Source: Alternaria dauci
Lineage: Eukaryota; Ascomycota; Dothideomycetes; Pleosporales; Pleosporaceae
Length of the DNA stretch: 64,000 bases
Direction of reading: 5' to 3'
Assembly (NCBI RefSeq): GCF_042100115.1
Contig: NC_091275.1
Span: 1,426,001 to 1,490,000 of the forward strand
Shown here: positions 12,028 through 23,532 of the stretch, piece by piece
How positions within the stretch are numbered: position 1 is the first letter of the stretch
How the letters are laid out: every line of letters starts with the position of its first letter
Translations under genes and position numbers: made by a program
The notes under the pieces: generated by a model
Databases searched by the model: none
What the model saw: the letters and a program-made list of their open reading frames with translations, nothing else
Told to the model about the DNA's origin: nothing

Positions 12028-12553
12028 TCAACTTCAATATGGCACGGATCTAGGTCGATTGTTTTTCACGTGTGTCCCGAAAGCACATCCCTGTAGATCA
12101 AATTGTGAAGGCAATACCAGGATACCCAGAGATGGATGGCATCTGTAAACCCAATAAATTGTGTTTCGTTCTGTCATCTGCTCATATGCCTCTTGCCCTT
12201 AGCATCCCCAGAGAGCCTTCCAAGCCCTTGTGGCTTTCTTGCTCTTAGAGACAAGAGACACTTTTCATTCTAGCATAATGACGTGTTCCACCCTCATGTC
12301 GTCCTTTCGATACAATGCCGCAATACCTTGCGCAAAGATACAGCTACGAAAGCAGAAAGGATGAACCACAGTCAGTGGCAAGTGATGTGCGACAGGGATC
12401 CGTGTCGGAATACACTTCATGACGTAGATGCAATCTAAGAGTTACACATTTCAAAAGAGATTTTCACCATCGCAAGAACATAAGCATGGTATAAATTGTC
12501 TTTTGCGCTTTTTGAAAGGCCAAACATTCAATCCAACTTCAAAGAGCACAAAG
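12028..12553. other. Intergenic between symporter and methyltransferase-like locus
   Basis: This 526 bp holds the symporter 3' flank and the promoter side of the next locus. An upstream in-frame extension from 12428 exists, but the ATG at 12554 starts a membrane segment typical of the family and is preferred. Nothing else is recognisable. Confidence 0.5.
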
Positions 12554-13214
12554 ATGCCAAACCTCCTTGCACCTCTCTATCTCGCCTTCCTAGCCACCCA
12601 ACTCTACGCACTGAACATCCACTTCCCACACACACCATCCGGTCTTGTTTTCCCAAATTCTATTCGTGCACTCAAATCCTTCTCGGTTATAGCTGGATTG
12701 ATTTCCTGCACGCCGATCGTCTCGCATTTACCTTCCACAACCATTGGCACCGCAGTAGCCGTTGCCTTCTTCCTCAGCAGCTTACTGTCGTTCACATGGA
12801 CAGCACTGACAACGCGTCCCCGCACCTTCTCTGTAATCTTCGGCCGTGTGACACCAAAGTACGTGGTTAGTACGGGTCCATTCGCGCACATAAGGCATCG
12901 GACATATGTGTCTTATGCGCTGGGATGGCTGGGCGCTGTCTTTTTGATGTTGACTTCTTACCTACCTCTATACATTTCCAAGGGAACCGACATTGAGGGC
13001 GCGTGGGTGTCGATGCCTGCTCGCTGTGCGGGTCTGGTGACCATGGTTACGGGACCTGATGTGGTTGTATTGGAGAGGAGCCACATTGGAGGAAGAACAA
13101 TTTATTAAAAATTGGGGGACTGTGAGAGGGGAGAAGACGGGCGAGAATACTAGGTCGGAGTATTTGGCGTATACGAGGAGGGTGAAGAGCCGGTGGATTC
13201 CGAAGGTTGTCTGA
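12554..13214 (+). pseudogene. Broken ICMT-family (isoprenylcysteine carboxyl methyltransferase-like) gene
   Basis: The first part reads from MPNLLAPLYLAFLATQLY in one frame, with several membrane segments and the family block VSTGPFAHIRHRTYVSY. The expected C-terminal block appears in the next frame: WRGATLEEEQFIKNW, then SEYLAYTRRVKSRWIPKVV and TGA at 13212-13214. The switch falls near 13045-13058, where one surplus base would explain it. No GT-AG intron fits, because there is no usable acceptor between about 13001 and 13075. In addition the usually invariant RHP of this family reads RHR. Intact members are ER membrane methyltransferases using S-adenosylmethionine on C-terminal prenyl-cysteine or related substrates. 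Two independent lesions suggest a decaying gene, though a sequencing error could account for the frameshift alone. The family call is firm; the loss of function is inference. Confidence 0.7.
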
Positions 13215-13356
13215 GGTGGGTTGGAAGTAGACGTGAAGATTTGCTGTGTCGGAATTCCAGTTCATTATGTTACTGTATTGTACTACTTGTTCATAGATTG
13301 TGGGAAATCTACTTTGGTGTGTCGTGCAAATTTTCATCTTTCATGCATATCGTCAA

Positions 13357-15087
13357 TCATGCCATCTGACCATCCCGATACGCTTGCATCCTCGCCTCGC
13401 CCTCTTCCTGCGTCTGCTGTTGCATACGCGACTCTCTTCTTCTGCCCATCTCTTCTTCAATAGCCTGGTTAGGTCCTGGTACCAAGCCCCAGGGGCCTTT
13501 GCCAATCTTAGCGCCCTTGTACTTGACGGCCATTCCGACGCATATAGGTCCAATGATTGTGTTTAACAAGATAGCCCAGATGGCTGTTATGAAGCCCTCT
13601 TGAGAAACATGAGGTGTGTTGTTATAGCCAATTTCCACAATCAGTAGACCAATCTCTCCACGTGCGACCATGGCCATACCCAGCAAAAGCATAGGTGAGA
13701 TGGAGGATTGTATCGCGGCTTTGCGGGTCGGTGAATCAGGAGAAGATTTCACTTTTTCGAGCGAATTTCCGGTCTCGGCCGCGGACTCGGCTTGTGCATC
13801 GGGCGCTTTCTTATGATCATGCTTTGCTGCAGCCCATATTGGTATCCATACACCCACGATTGCCTTGCCAAATAGCATGATTAAGCTATACACAACGCCT
13901 CTCCAAATGGCTTCTCCAGTCCAAAAGTCCAGGAATGGAATTGCGAATCCTATACTAGCGAAGAAGAGGGGCGCTAGCACGTACTGCTGTACGTTCAAAC
14001 AATAGACTTCGAAGGTATGCACAAACGTCGGAGACTTGTCTTTGGAACGCTCGCCTTCCTCCCTACTCATGACCACGAATGGGCCTTCCGGATGCGTTGA
14101 TGGAAGATACGTCAAAAGTGTACCGGCGAGAAAGGCTCCGAATAGGATAGAAGTACCTGCGTAGGCGGCAATCGCGATGAAGGCTGACAAAACCAGAATC
14201 ATCAATATAATATTGGACAAGTGATCAAATTTGTGAAAGTGCTTCTCGATGTATCGCCGGAATACAGGAGCGAAGAACCATTTTGTGAGGACTGGGGTGA
14301 GTATTGCCATGGCCGCAGACGCGACGATAGGTCGGCCGATCAACCATCCCAAGTTGACATTGCCTCCAGAAGCGATACTACCCAGGTCATGGATGACGCT
14401 GGACATGACAAGACCTGTGACATCGTCGATAACTGCAGCGCTGACAAGTACAGCGCCGACTTTGGTCTGACCGAGATCGACGTCCTTGGAAGCACTAGAG
14501 ATGACAGCAAAGGTAGTGCCCAGGCTCGTGGCACTCAGAGCAGCGCCGATGATGAACGTCTCAACAGCGCCGTAGCCGAATCCAAGATATAGCAGGAGAT
14601 AGCTGAAACCAATTGGACACAGAACGCCAGTAGCAGCGCCACAGATGGACAATGTCAAGTTGTCCTTGAGCAGGTCCAGGCGAGTGCCCAAACCACCCTC
14701 AAAAATAATCAAGACCAAGCCAATGTATCCAAGATATAGGAATGTCTCTAGATGCCAGGGTACAGATTCAGCCAATGTCGCACACGAGGCATCTTTTGGA
14801 GCAGAAACGTACCAGCTCAATCATGTTGGAGAATGTTTGCCAACGGCTCGCCGTAGATGATGCCTACTACAATAGGCCCAATGATGCCGGCACGGATAGT
14901 CTTGGCCGAAACATACTCGGCAAGCCATAAGAAAGTGAAGAAAGATACCAGGATAAGAATATCGACGACTGAAGCTTGCGTTAGTTGCGATCGACATTTC
15001 AAGGAGGAGGGCGGAGAAGGCGACGCGCTTACTTTGGGGCTCGTGATACTGCAAAAACGGTGCACCGTCAGAATTCGAAGACGCCAT
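13357..15087 (-). CDS. CPA-family monovalent cation/H+ antiporter with an in-frame stop
   Basis: Exons 15087-15033, 14968-14813 and 14747-13357 splice in phase to 533 codons, with 64 and 65 bp GT-AG introns. The protein has about twelve hydrophobic segments of the Na+/H+ exchanger fold. They include FEGGLGTRLDLL, the ion-binding AAVIDDVTGL with the paired aspartates, and MVARGEIGLLIVE. Such proteins exchange K+ or Na+ for protons, usually in endomembranes or the plasma membrane. An oddity sits at 14819-14817: TGA interrupts exon 2 between ANILQHD and the spliced continuation ETFLYLGYIGL. Relatives, as I recall them, often have a tryptophan at this spot, so TGG to TGA is a plausible single change. 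The alternative acceptor at 14975 for exon 2 keeps the same frame and the same stop. Downstream coding looks fully intact. The gene is divergent from the ENA ATPase across 1.27 kb. Confidence 0.75.
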
Positions 15088-16358
15088 GCTGCTAGGTTGA
15101 AGGCAGTGTTGAGAGACTTGGAAGGCAGCAAGCAACTGCTAAGCCCTTGGGAAGGGAGGAAAACAAATGGACCCTGGTGCGTTTTTACGACGTCATGTTA
15201 GAAGCCTGATGCTGACCTCTTCGAGCCTACGAGCTATCAAGCACCCCAACGGTCAATACCACGTGCGAGGGCTGCAGTGTCATGGAATGACGTCTCGCCC
15301 AGTTTGCAGTACATCTATATGCAAGGGAAAGATCGAACGCCACCGCTGTAGTTGCCTAAGTAGAGTATCGCCATACAAGAAGGATTAATTACTCTTCTCG
15401 TAGTTGCCCGAGTAAGGTGTTCGATTTTCTCTTGTATGGCGTGGTAGGTCTGTATGCGGCTCTGGCACCTCGATCCACATCTTCTTCACCACCTGGGCAC
15501 TGCTTCCGTGCGCTGGGTATCTCCGCTACCGTAAGTCCCGACTCTGCCAACCTGCACAATACACCCCCAAAAGGGCCACTCGTCCTCAATTTGGACAAGG
15601 CTCGACGCTCTTAATGTGAGTCGTGAGCCTAAAAAATGCGCATGGTCTGCTCCACCGCGGCATTGAAACGGGAGGTTCTGCACGAGGCCAGTCGAAAAGG
15701 CAGGCCTGGAATATCCTGCAGCTGCCAAGGCAATGAATGCCGAATAGCCGTGACCTTTCAGCAAACCCCTGTACTGTGACGAGCAGTCCGTGGCTGCGTT
15801 CATCGCCAAGGGTGGAGAAAATTTTGCGCACGAACTTGGCAGTGGCCATCTGAACACCTTGGCAGCAACCCTCGTGACGCTTGGCATGTTGTTGCAGAGC
15901 CGTCTTCTCACACCGACTTCCCCACTACTCAACATATATCTTGAAGACACCTAGGACCTTTTCCAAATTCCTGCTCTTTCCCACCACCAACCCCTCGTCG
16001 GTATCCTCGCGTCCTCGCTCCACGCTTGCTCCCAGTTTGCTCCAAACTTCGCCAGCACTTTTACATCGTCAACTCCAAACCCACCCATACAAACGTCACA
16101 ACTTGCCAATCACGGCGTTGAATTAGGAGGAGTCTGCACCCCCGCCCCGTTCTGAAGTCCTCTATGTATACCACACTCAACACCCCAATCAACAAATTTG
16201 TCCACGTGGCCATAGTCCACGGGGCAAGAGTGCGCAGAAGACTAGAGCGTTAATCTCAGTCTCGTCTGCCAATATCCGTATACACGCAACTACTCCATAT
16301 CCGCAACCCGATTACCCAAGAACCAACTCTTCCGAAACCCTAAAAACACTCCTCAATC
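15088..16358. other. Shared promoter region of antiporter and ENA ATPase
   Basis: The two ion transport genes are transcribed away from each other across this 1.27 kb. From about 15950 to 16330 the plus strand is rich in C and T, typical of sequence upstream of fungal transcription starts. Frames inside it are short and unremarkable. Confidence 0.5.
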
Positions 16359-19300
16359 ATGGGGAAAAAAGCAACGACCCTCGAGGGTCACGTCAGTGGC
16401 CAATGCAATAAACCCATGTCGCTGCCCGCTCACAGCCTTACGCTCGAACAAGTCAAGACCGAGCTGAAGACCGAAGAGTGGCATGGTCTGGACGATGCCG
16501 AAGCCAAGCGCCGCGTTGATGAGTACGGCTCGAACGAACTTGGTGAGGCTGAAAGCGTGTCCCCATTCAAGATATTGATCGCTCAAGTCGCCAATGCCAT
16601 GACTCTAGTCCTCATCATGGCCATGGCCGTCAGCTTTGGTATCAAGTCCTGGATCGAAGGCGGTGTGGTCGCCTTCGTCATTGGATTGAACATTGTCGTT
16701 GGTTTTTTCCAGGAGTGGTCTGCCGAGAAGACTATGGATTCTCTACGATCACTCAGTTCCCCAACCGCCCGCCTCATACGTGATGGTCAACAGGTCACAG
16801 TACCCTCCGCCGAAGTTGTTCCGGGAGATATCATTGAGGTCAAGGTTGGAGACACCATCCCTGCCGATATCAGGGTATTTGACGCAGTCAACTTTGAGAC
16901 TGATGAAGCCTTGCTTACCGGAGAGTCCCTTCCTGTCCGTAAGCAAGAGGACGCTATCTTTGATGAGAAGACCGGCCCTGGAGATCGTCTCAACGTCGCC
17001 TACAGTTCGTCCTCAGTCACGAAAGGTAGAGCGAAGGGAATTGTTTTCGCGACAGGCGCCTATACCGAGATTGGTGCCATCGCTGCCCAACTCCGTGAGA
17101 CCAAGTCCAAGGTTCGACCAGTCAAGCGAAAGGAGAATGGAAAGGCAAAGCCACATCGTTACCTCGAGGCTTACACGCTTACAACTACCGACGCCATTGG
17201 TCGCTTTCTGGGTCTCAACGTAGGAACACCTCTCCAGAAGAAACTTTCTAAGCTAGCAGTTTTGCTCTTCTTCATCGCCGTTGTTTGTGCCATTATTGTC
17301 CTTGCATCCAACGAGTTCAGTTCTCGCCAGGAAGTCGTCATTTACGCCGTCGCGACGGGCTTGTCCATGATTCCAGCTAGTTTGGTCGTTGTGCTCACAA
17401 TTACCATGGCAGCAGGTACCAAATCCATGGTCAAGCGAAATGTTATCGTCCGTAACCTCAAGTCCCTAGAGGCTCTCGGTGGTGTTACCGACATTTGCTC
17501 CGACAAGACAGGAACACTGACCCAGGGTAAGATGATTGCCCGTGGTGCTTGGATACCAGGCGTTGGCACGTACACTATTGAGGGCTCCACGGCCCCTCAA
17601 GACCCAACCGCTGGTCACGTTCGCTTTGGCTCTGCACCTCCTAGCAAGATGGACCTCAAGGCTGGAGGTGATGCTTGCGGTGAGCGTCTCTCTGTCGACA
17701 AGCTTGAGAGCCACAATGTCGAGGGTTTCGGCGAGTTTCTCAAGGTCGCGTCTTTGGCCAACTTGGCTGCCGTCAAACAAAACAGCGAAGGTGCATGGGA
17801 GGCCCACGGAGATCCCACTGAAATCGCCATCCAGGTTTTTGCTTCTCGATTCGGTATGAACCGTAGCCATCTCGTCAAGGGCGATTCTGCCACGTGGGAG
17901 GACCTTGTTGAGCTTCCTTTCGATTCCGACGTCAAGCGCATGTCCGTCGTCATGAAGCACGCCAGTGGTACTAACTACGCTTTCACCAAGGGTGCCGTAG
18001 AGCGCGTTATCCAGAGCTGTACCACGTACCTCGCTGATGGCAAGGAGCAATCCCAGCCTGTCACCGAGGAGTTCCGTAACGAGATTCTCACCCATATGGC
18101 ATCTTTGGCGGGTCTTGGTCTACGTGTCTTGGCTTTGGCCAGTAAGAAGTACCGCGCGGATGTCGAGAAGGGCGCTGAAGTTGAACGTGCCTCTGTCGAA
18201 TCTGAGCTTGTTTTCCGTGGTCTGATTGGTCTTTACGATCCTCCCCGCCCCGAATCCGCTGTCGCTGTTCGCCAATGCCACGAGGCTGGTATTGAGGTCC
18301 ACATGTTGACTGGAGACCATCCAGGTAAGCCTCGACTGAACAAAATGCATGTGAGATAGAAACTGACTTTATACCTCTGCAGATACGGCACGCGCAATTG
18401 CTATCGAAGTTGGCATCTTGCCATCCGCCGAGCGTTACCAGAAGATCTCTATCGATGTGGCCAAGAACCTGGTTATGACAGCTGCTGAGTTCGACGACCT
18501 TTCCGATGACCAAGTCGACGAGCTTCCTGTTCTGCCGTTGGTTGTGGCCCGATGTGCGCCTAGCACCAAGGTTCGCATGATCGAAGCTCTCCACCGCCGC
18601 GACCGATTCTGCGCCATGACTGGTGATGGTGTCAACGATTCTCCTTCGCTCAAGCGTGCCGACGTTGGTATCGCCATGGGACAAGCTGGTTCAGACGTCG
18701 CCAAGGAAGCCTCCGACATTGTCCTTACAGATGATAACTTTGCGTCCATTCTCGCCGCCATTGAGGAAGGTCGTCGTATCTTTGACAATATCCAGAAGTT
18801 TGTGCTGCATGTCTTGGCTGAGAATGTCGCTCAGGCTGGTACGCTTCTCGTTGGACTCGCTTTCAAAGACAGGACTGGTCTTTCCGTTTTCCCCCTCGCT
18901 CCTGTACAGGTTGTCTGGATCATCATGGCTACTTCGGGATTGCCAGACATGGGTCTTGGTTTTGAACGCGCTGTCCCTGACATCCTGCAACGCCCACCTC
19001 AATCTCTCAAGACTGGTATCTTCACCATGGAATTCCTTGTCGACATGGTCGTTTATGGACTCTGGGTCACTCTTCTTTGCTTGGCCAGTTTCGTCCTCGT
19101 TGTCTTTGGTTTTGGGGATGGAGAGCTTGGCGAGGGCTGCAACGAGACATATTCTGACCAGTGTGAGTTGGTGTTCCGCGCCCGCGCTTGCACATTCGCC
19201 TGTCTGACATGGTTCGCTCTTTTCCTCGCCTGGGAAATGGTTGATATGCGTCGCTCTTTCTTCCGCATGCAGCCTGGCAGCAAGCGCTACTTCACCCAGT

Positions 19301-19641
19301 GGATGTTTGATGTGTGGAGGAACCAATTCCTCTTCTGGGCTATCATGGTTGGTTTTGTTCTCCTGTTCCCACTCATCTACATACCCACGCTCAACACAGT
19401 CGTGTTCAAACATGCGCCAATTGACTGGGAGTGGGGCATCGTGTTCGTCGAGACGGGCATCTTCTTTGCGGGTATTGAGTTCTGGAAGTGGTGCAAGCGC
19501 GTCTACTTCCGCCGCAAGGGAGCCAAGCACGGCACCGGAAAGGTTGACAAGAACATGGAGATTGAGGACCGTGTCTTTGGTCGTTACTATAGCCACGACT
19601 CATCCACCACTTGTAACGAGAACGTCCAGGAGAAGGCTTAG
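16359..19641 (+). CDS. ena1: ENA-type P-type ATPase exporting Na+/K+
   Basis: Two exons (16359-18324, 18383-19641) give 1074 residues, standard for fungal type IID ATPases. Landmarks in order are LTGES near residue 187 (actuator), [12 protein letters not shown] with the phosphorylated aspartate near 382, the nucleotide-domain [21 protein letters not shown] assembled across the intron, and [17 protein letters not shown] near 735. There are four N-terminal and about six C-terminal membrane segments. The enzyme uses ATP to expel sodium, and often potassium, across the plasma membrane and is central to salt and alkaline tolerance. The intron is 58 bp with a clean GTAAGC donor and CTGCAG acceptor. 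The ENA subtype is inferred from overall order, length and these motifs; a calcium-pump assignment fits less well. In yeast ENA1 is controlled by calcineurin and pH pathways, which cannot be read directly here. Confidence 0.92.
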
Positions 19642-20376
19642 GCGTTAAGTCTGGGAAATTGTATAGGGACAAGGCTGCAGATGTGTTTCGCCAGAACATC
19701 TGCCCAGCACAAAAGTTATTTCCTTAGTATGTAGAGTGATTAGGAGTGACCACTAAGACGTAGCCTCCGTCAGGAATAAAATTGATATCATATCAAACCC
19801 TCGTATTTTTACAAGTCGATTGAGCAGTGTGTAGCGTTGCTCTGTTCGCTGCATGAGCAACGAAAGTTTCCCCAGTCGCCCATGGCCGTGTGCTGGGACC
19901 CATCCCTCACACTAACCAATTTGGGCGACGCGTGGAACGGATGAACTCGGGTTGACGTAGAGGTTTGGAATTAGTGACAATGGCTTAATGATACACAGTT
20001 GGGGAAAGTTGGCGCTCTTGAGCACTTGTTCTGCGAGGCGCTGCAGCCAAAAGTAGAATGCGGCATTTTGTTGGTGTGATGATAGTGGTTGCGGCATTTA
20101 CTTACCACCAACCCTATATGAGATGAGATCATCACGAGCACCATGTCTACACAAGGCATCACTAGAAGCAGCGTTATGTCAAGTGAAAGCCTACGAAGAG
20201 AGCTTGGAACTGCTGGCGCTATTGCGAAAAAAAAAACGGACATGATGAAACGTTCGTCTAAAGATTGGTATTCATGGTCACAAGTATAGTGAGGATGGCT
20301 ACCCTATCCAAGCACCTCTCGCCCAACGTACATAATGATACAGATAGTGGTATTTGGAACGTTACTCAATTCTCTT
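19642..20376. other. Convergent intergenic region
   Basis: This 735 bp lies between two converging genes and should contain both 3' ends. An A-run at about 20228-20237 and short frames are all that is visible; no gene is supported. Confidence 0.5.
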
Positions 20377-21778
20377 CTAAACAACCAATCGTCCTGGCTC
20401 AACCTCGAGGACAGTCTTGACGCGCTCAAGAAAGACGCGGCCGCGCTTCTCGTCGCCCTTGGGCACACTTACGCTGAAGACATTCAGGGGTCCAGCAACA
20501 CCTGATGCGCCAGTCACGGGTTTCCCAGTAGAAGTCTTCTTGCCAGCCAGCATGTCAAGGATGTCGGACTTTGGTGCTGGGGCGCGCTTGGTGGGGATGG
20601 CAGTGGGAGGTAGCGCAGTCACTTGTGGGACGAAGTTTCCCCGCGAGTACTTTCCGGCCACCTTGTCCAGACCAAGGACTGCGTTGAATAGCTCGTCGGC
20701 GGATGGCTTTGCGACCTTGGACCGCGGGAGGTCTTCGTTCGCAAGCTCGGCGGCACGCGCAACAAAAGTGGATAGGGGCAGGAAGACGCCTATTGAGTCC
20801 TTGACGCGCTTCTGGCACTCCATGACTGCGGTGAGAGAGACGGGCAGTGCCACCTCAATAGGGAGGTCCTCGACAGGTGCAGGCGCTTCAGCTGCAGCCT
20901 TCTTAGGCGCCTCTTTCTTTGGCATGACCTTGATGTTGGAAAGATCGAGGTGGGAGAGCTTGGTGAAGCGGCTCGCGAGCTCGGAGGGGTATGCGTTCTC
21001 GATCTGGCCAAGGTATGCAAGCACGTCTCCCTTGAGCAACCTGCCACCAGGCCCAGTCGCGGGGATCTTGTCAGCCTCCTCCTTGGGCAACCCGTTCACT
21101 GTAAGCAATTGCTGCACAGAGGGGTATAGCGGGTATGTCTGCTTGGAGGCCTTGCCGCTGGAGGCTTTGTTGGAGGCATCGGACTTTGCAGGCGGGGCAG
21201 AGGTTCGCTCCTCCTTGGGTACGGGTGCGGGCTGCTTCTTGGACTCCTTGGGCGCTTCGGCCTCCTTGTTGGGTGCAGTGCTGTCCTCGGCGGGTATCTC
21301 GAGGGTGCTCAAGTCGTCGCCGGGCTCTGCAGTGACTGCTATCCGTGTGCCGACCTGGACTGCTTTGGACCCGTCTTGGACCTACAGCCTGAATTAGCCA
21401 CGAGCTGATGCAACACGGCTTGCCCACGTACGACAATCTTTGCCAGTATGCCGTCATCCTGCGCCTCGACGTCCATCTGCGCCTTGTCCGTCTCGATCTC
21501 GAGGAGGACGTCGCCGGCGGAGAACGAGTCTCCTTCCTTGATCTTCCAGCTCGCAATGTTGCCCTCGGTCATGGTCGGTGAAAGCGCAGGCATGTTGAAG
21601 TTTTGCGCGGCGAGCGAGGCCGGGCTCGAGTGAAGTCCTGCCCGTCGTGTCAGTCCATTTGGCCATTCTCCGGTGCTTTTGGGGCATGTCGTTGGTTACC
21701 TCTCCGAGCGCCATGGCTGCGCAGCTGCTGCGAGGCAGCTCGCGCTGAGACCCTACATACCGCGGCGAGCGAAGCCAT
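20377..21778 (-). CDS. pdx1: Pyruvate dehydrogenase complex protein X (E3-binding protein)
   Basis: Exons 21778-21700, 21637-21432 and 21381-20377 give 429 residues. A basic, serine-rich N-terminus ([20 protein letters not shown]) looks like a mitochondrial presequence, ending in a conserved-looking block before NMPALSP. A lipoyl domain follows, with the lipoylated lysine in [17 protein letters not shown] near residue 80. A long Ala/Lys/Glu linker leads to a peripheral-subunit-binding domain ([17 protein letters not shown], near residue 180) that in this family docks dihydrolipoamide dehydrogenase. The C-terminal third lacks the HxxxDG acetyltransferase motif of true E2, which separates PDX1 from dihydrolipoyl acetyltransferase. 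It acts in the mitochondrial matrix, tethering E3 to the E2 core. The first intron becomes clear only from the joined presequence. The gene is divergent from the next with only 254 bp between start codons. Confidence 0.92.
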
Positions 21779-22032
21779 GTCAAGTCAATTGGCCGGCCGA
21801 GACAATTGCAGAGGGAGGGTTGGTTGGCGACGGGGCGGATCTGGCTGGCCGAAATGTTGGGCGGAACAAGCTTCGGAGGTGTCTGGCGGGACGCGCTTGG
21901 GCCCGCTTTCGAGGTGGACTTTTTCCCGATATATCGCGAGTCCATCCACGCCTCACATACAGACGCATTGACTCGCAACAGTGTGCACGCCTTGTAGCGC
22001 TGCACCGAGCATCCCACACCAGCACGCTCGCC

Positions 22033-22959
22033 ATGCCCGCCTTTTCCCGGGGCTTCGACGCCTGCATGCGCCAGAATCCCTTCCGCCTCCCCTCATCGCT
22101 CCGCGCAGCCCTCTTTGGAACACGAGAGTCCTTCTTCACACCTACCACGATTCGGCAAAATCGCTCCTTCACCTCGTCCGTGCTTCGACGCTACCAGTAT
22201 CCCAAGACTACTGTTGTCACGCCAAAAGCCGGTGGATTCGTAAACAACGACCCAGTCCTGCGCCAAGTAATCCAAACCCGCCAGCCTGTCCTACTATACC
22301 AAGCGCCCAAGAACAAATGGTACTATCTAAAGGTATACGGAACAGGAGCATTGTGGATAGCAGTGGGGGCATACGCCATCAAATTCAATGACGATATCAA
22401 AGACCAGGGTCTATCCTTCTTCGTAAGACCAACGTACATCGTGGTAGGAGTGAGCTTCATCATCATCGGCTGCTACATCTGCACAGCGCCCAGCAACCGC
22501 ATGCGGGCATTAGAAATCCTTCCGAGTATGCAGGGCGGGCCCATGCAGCTGCGCATGACCGTCAAGCCCGTGCCGTGGCTGAAGGAGCGCGTCATATACT
22601 CAAATCTCGGAGCAGTGACCATAAGTGAGAAGACGGAACCCATGGTTCAAGAGTTGCTCGAAGCAGAACGCTTCAGGCGGCAAAGACTATGGGACGACTT
22701 GGGACACATGAACATAGCGGCGCGCGTCTGGGAAGGATCCGCGCGTTGGGTGCATCAGAAATGGACAAACTTCTTCTTGAAATTCAAGTTTGCAGTGCTC
22801 AGGTTCGGCATCGCCAAGGTCAAGGTCAAGGGAGACGAGTGGAAGATTGACTGCTCGGGCTATTTGCTGGAGAATGGCAAAGGTGTGTCTTCACGATCAT
22901 TCCTCTCAGACTACCTCTAACAAGATATAGCCGTCGACCGAATCATTCCTGAAGATTAG
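22033..22959 (+). CDS. Mitochondrial two-TM membrane protein, TMEM223-like
   Basis: Exons 22033-22882 and 22931-22959 give 292 residues; the tiny second exon encodes the end VDRIIPED. The N-terminus is rich in Arg, Ser and Phe without acidic residues for a long stretch and resembles a mitochondrial presequence (SFTSSVLRRYQYP). The motif PVLLYQAPKNKWYYLK precedes two membrane segments, TGALWIAVGAYAIKF and TYIVVGVSFIIIGCYICTA, followed by a soluble domain. The pattern of VLLY, a hairpin of two helices and a beta-rich tail resembles the TMEM70/TMEM186/TMEM223 group of inner-membrane assembly factors. That match is from memory of the fold pattern and is tentative. It shares a 254-bp bidirectional promoter with pdx1, which agrees with a mitochondrial role. 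Without the 48-bp intron the frame would end a few codons later in SRSFLSDYL. Confidence 0.75.
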
Positions 22960-23080
22960 GAAAAACAATGCGACCCTTCAGGGTAGACGATTCACTTGTG
23001 TATATTATACGACAGACAGTTGTAAGTTTATGTAAGATATGACCCAGCTCTAGTTTGTCGCACTGTGCACAATACCAGAA

Positions 23081-23532
23081 TCAAGACGCCATCCAGTATG
23101 CCACACCCCCTGTCCCCTTGTAAAATTGCGTGAAAGCGCCCAAAGTCGAACTGCGTTCCTTGTCAACAGCCATCCCCCAGTCCATGGTTCGGAAGAAGAG
23201 ACAACTCACCCTCTCATCTGTTCCTTGTCCTTTGCCTTTTGCCATTCCTTCCAACGCTCCTTGTCACTAAGACTTGCATCACGCCATCTTTCTTTGCCCG
23301 GTTCTGCGGATTTGGACCGCCGTGAACTGGGGTATGGAGAAGAGTCGTGGATGTGGAGTTTGGACCGCCAGGAGGTTGCAGAGGACCGACGTTCTGGTAA
23401 AGAGGATGGAGGCTTGAGGGTGGTTGACGATGTTGTGGTAGTAGACACACTATCCACTTTTACGAGAGGAGCCGTGGACTTTTTCATCCAAGCGGCAGAC
23501 TCGGAGTTTGTTGTTTTATACGAATCCGCCAT
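23081..23532 (-). CDS. Small uncharacterised protein, two exons
   Basis: Exons 23532-23210 and 23150-23081 give 130 residues. The 59-bp intron has a GTGAGT donor and a CGCAG acceptor, and it removes a stop that otherwise follows directly after the donor. The first 75 residues are Ser/Thr-rich and probably disordered. Residues 80-108 form a Lys/Glu/Trp-rich helix (KERWKEWQKAKDKEQMRG). The spliced tail GAFTQFYKGTGGVAYWMAS is compact and aromatic, unlike chance translation, and suggests a conserved functional end. I do not recognise the family; there is no signal peptide and no membrane segment. It lies head-on to the 3' end of the TMEM223-like gene. Confidence 0.65.

Noticed and set aside
14820..14820. 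Independent start of the antiporter at TTG 14820
   Set aside because: It is not an ATG and would discard the conserved first membrane segments that splice in frame from 15087.
18691..19596. 301-codon minus-strand frame inside the ENA gene
   Set aside because: Antisense shadow of a well-supported P-type ATPase exon.
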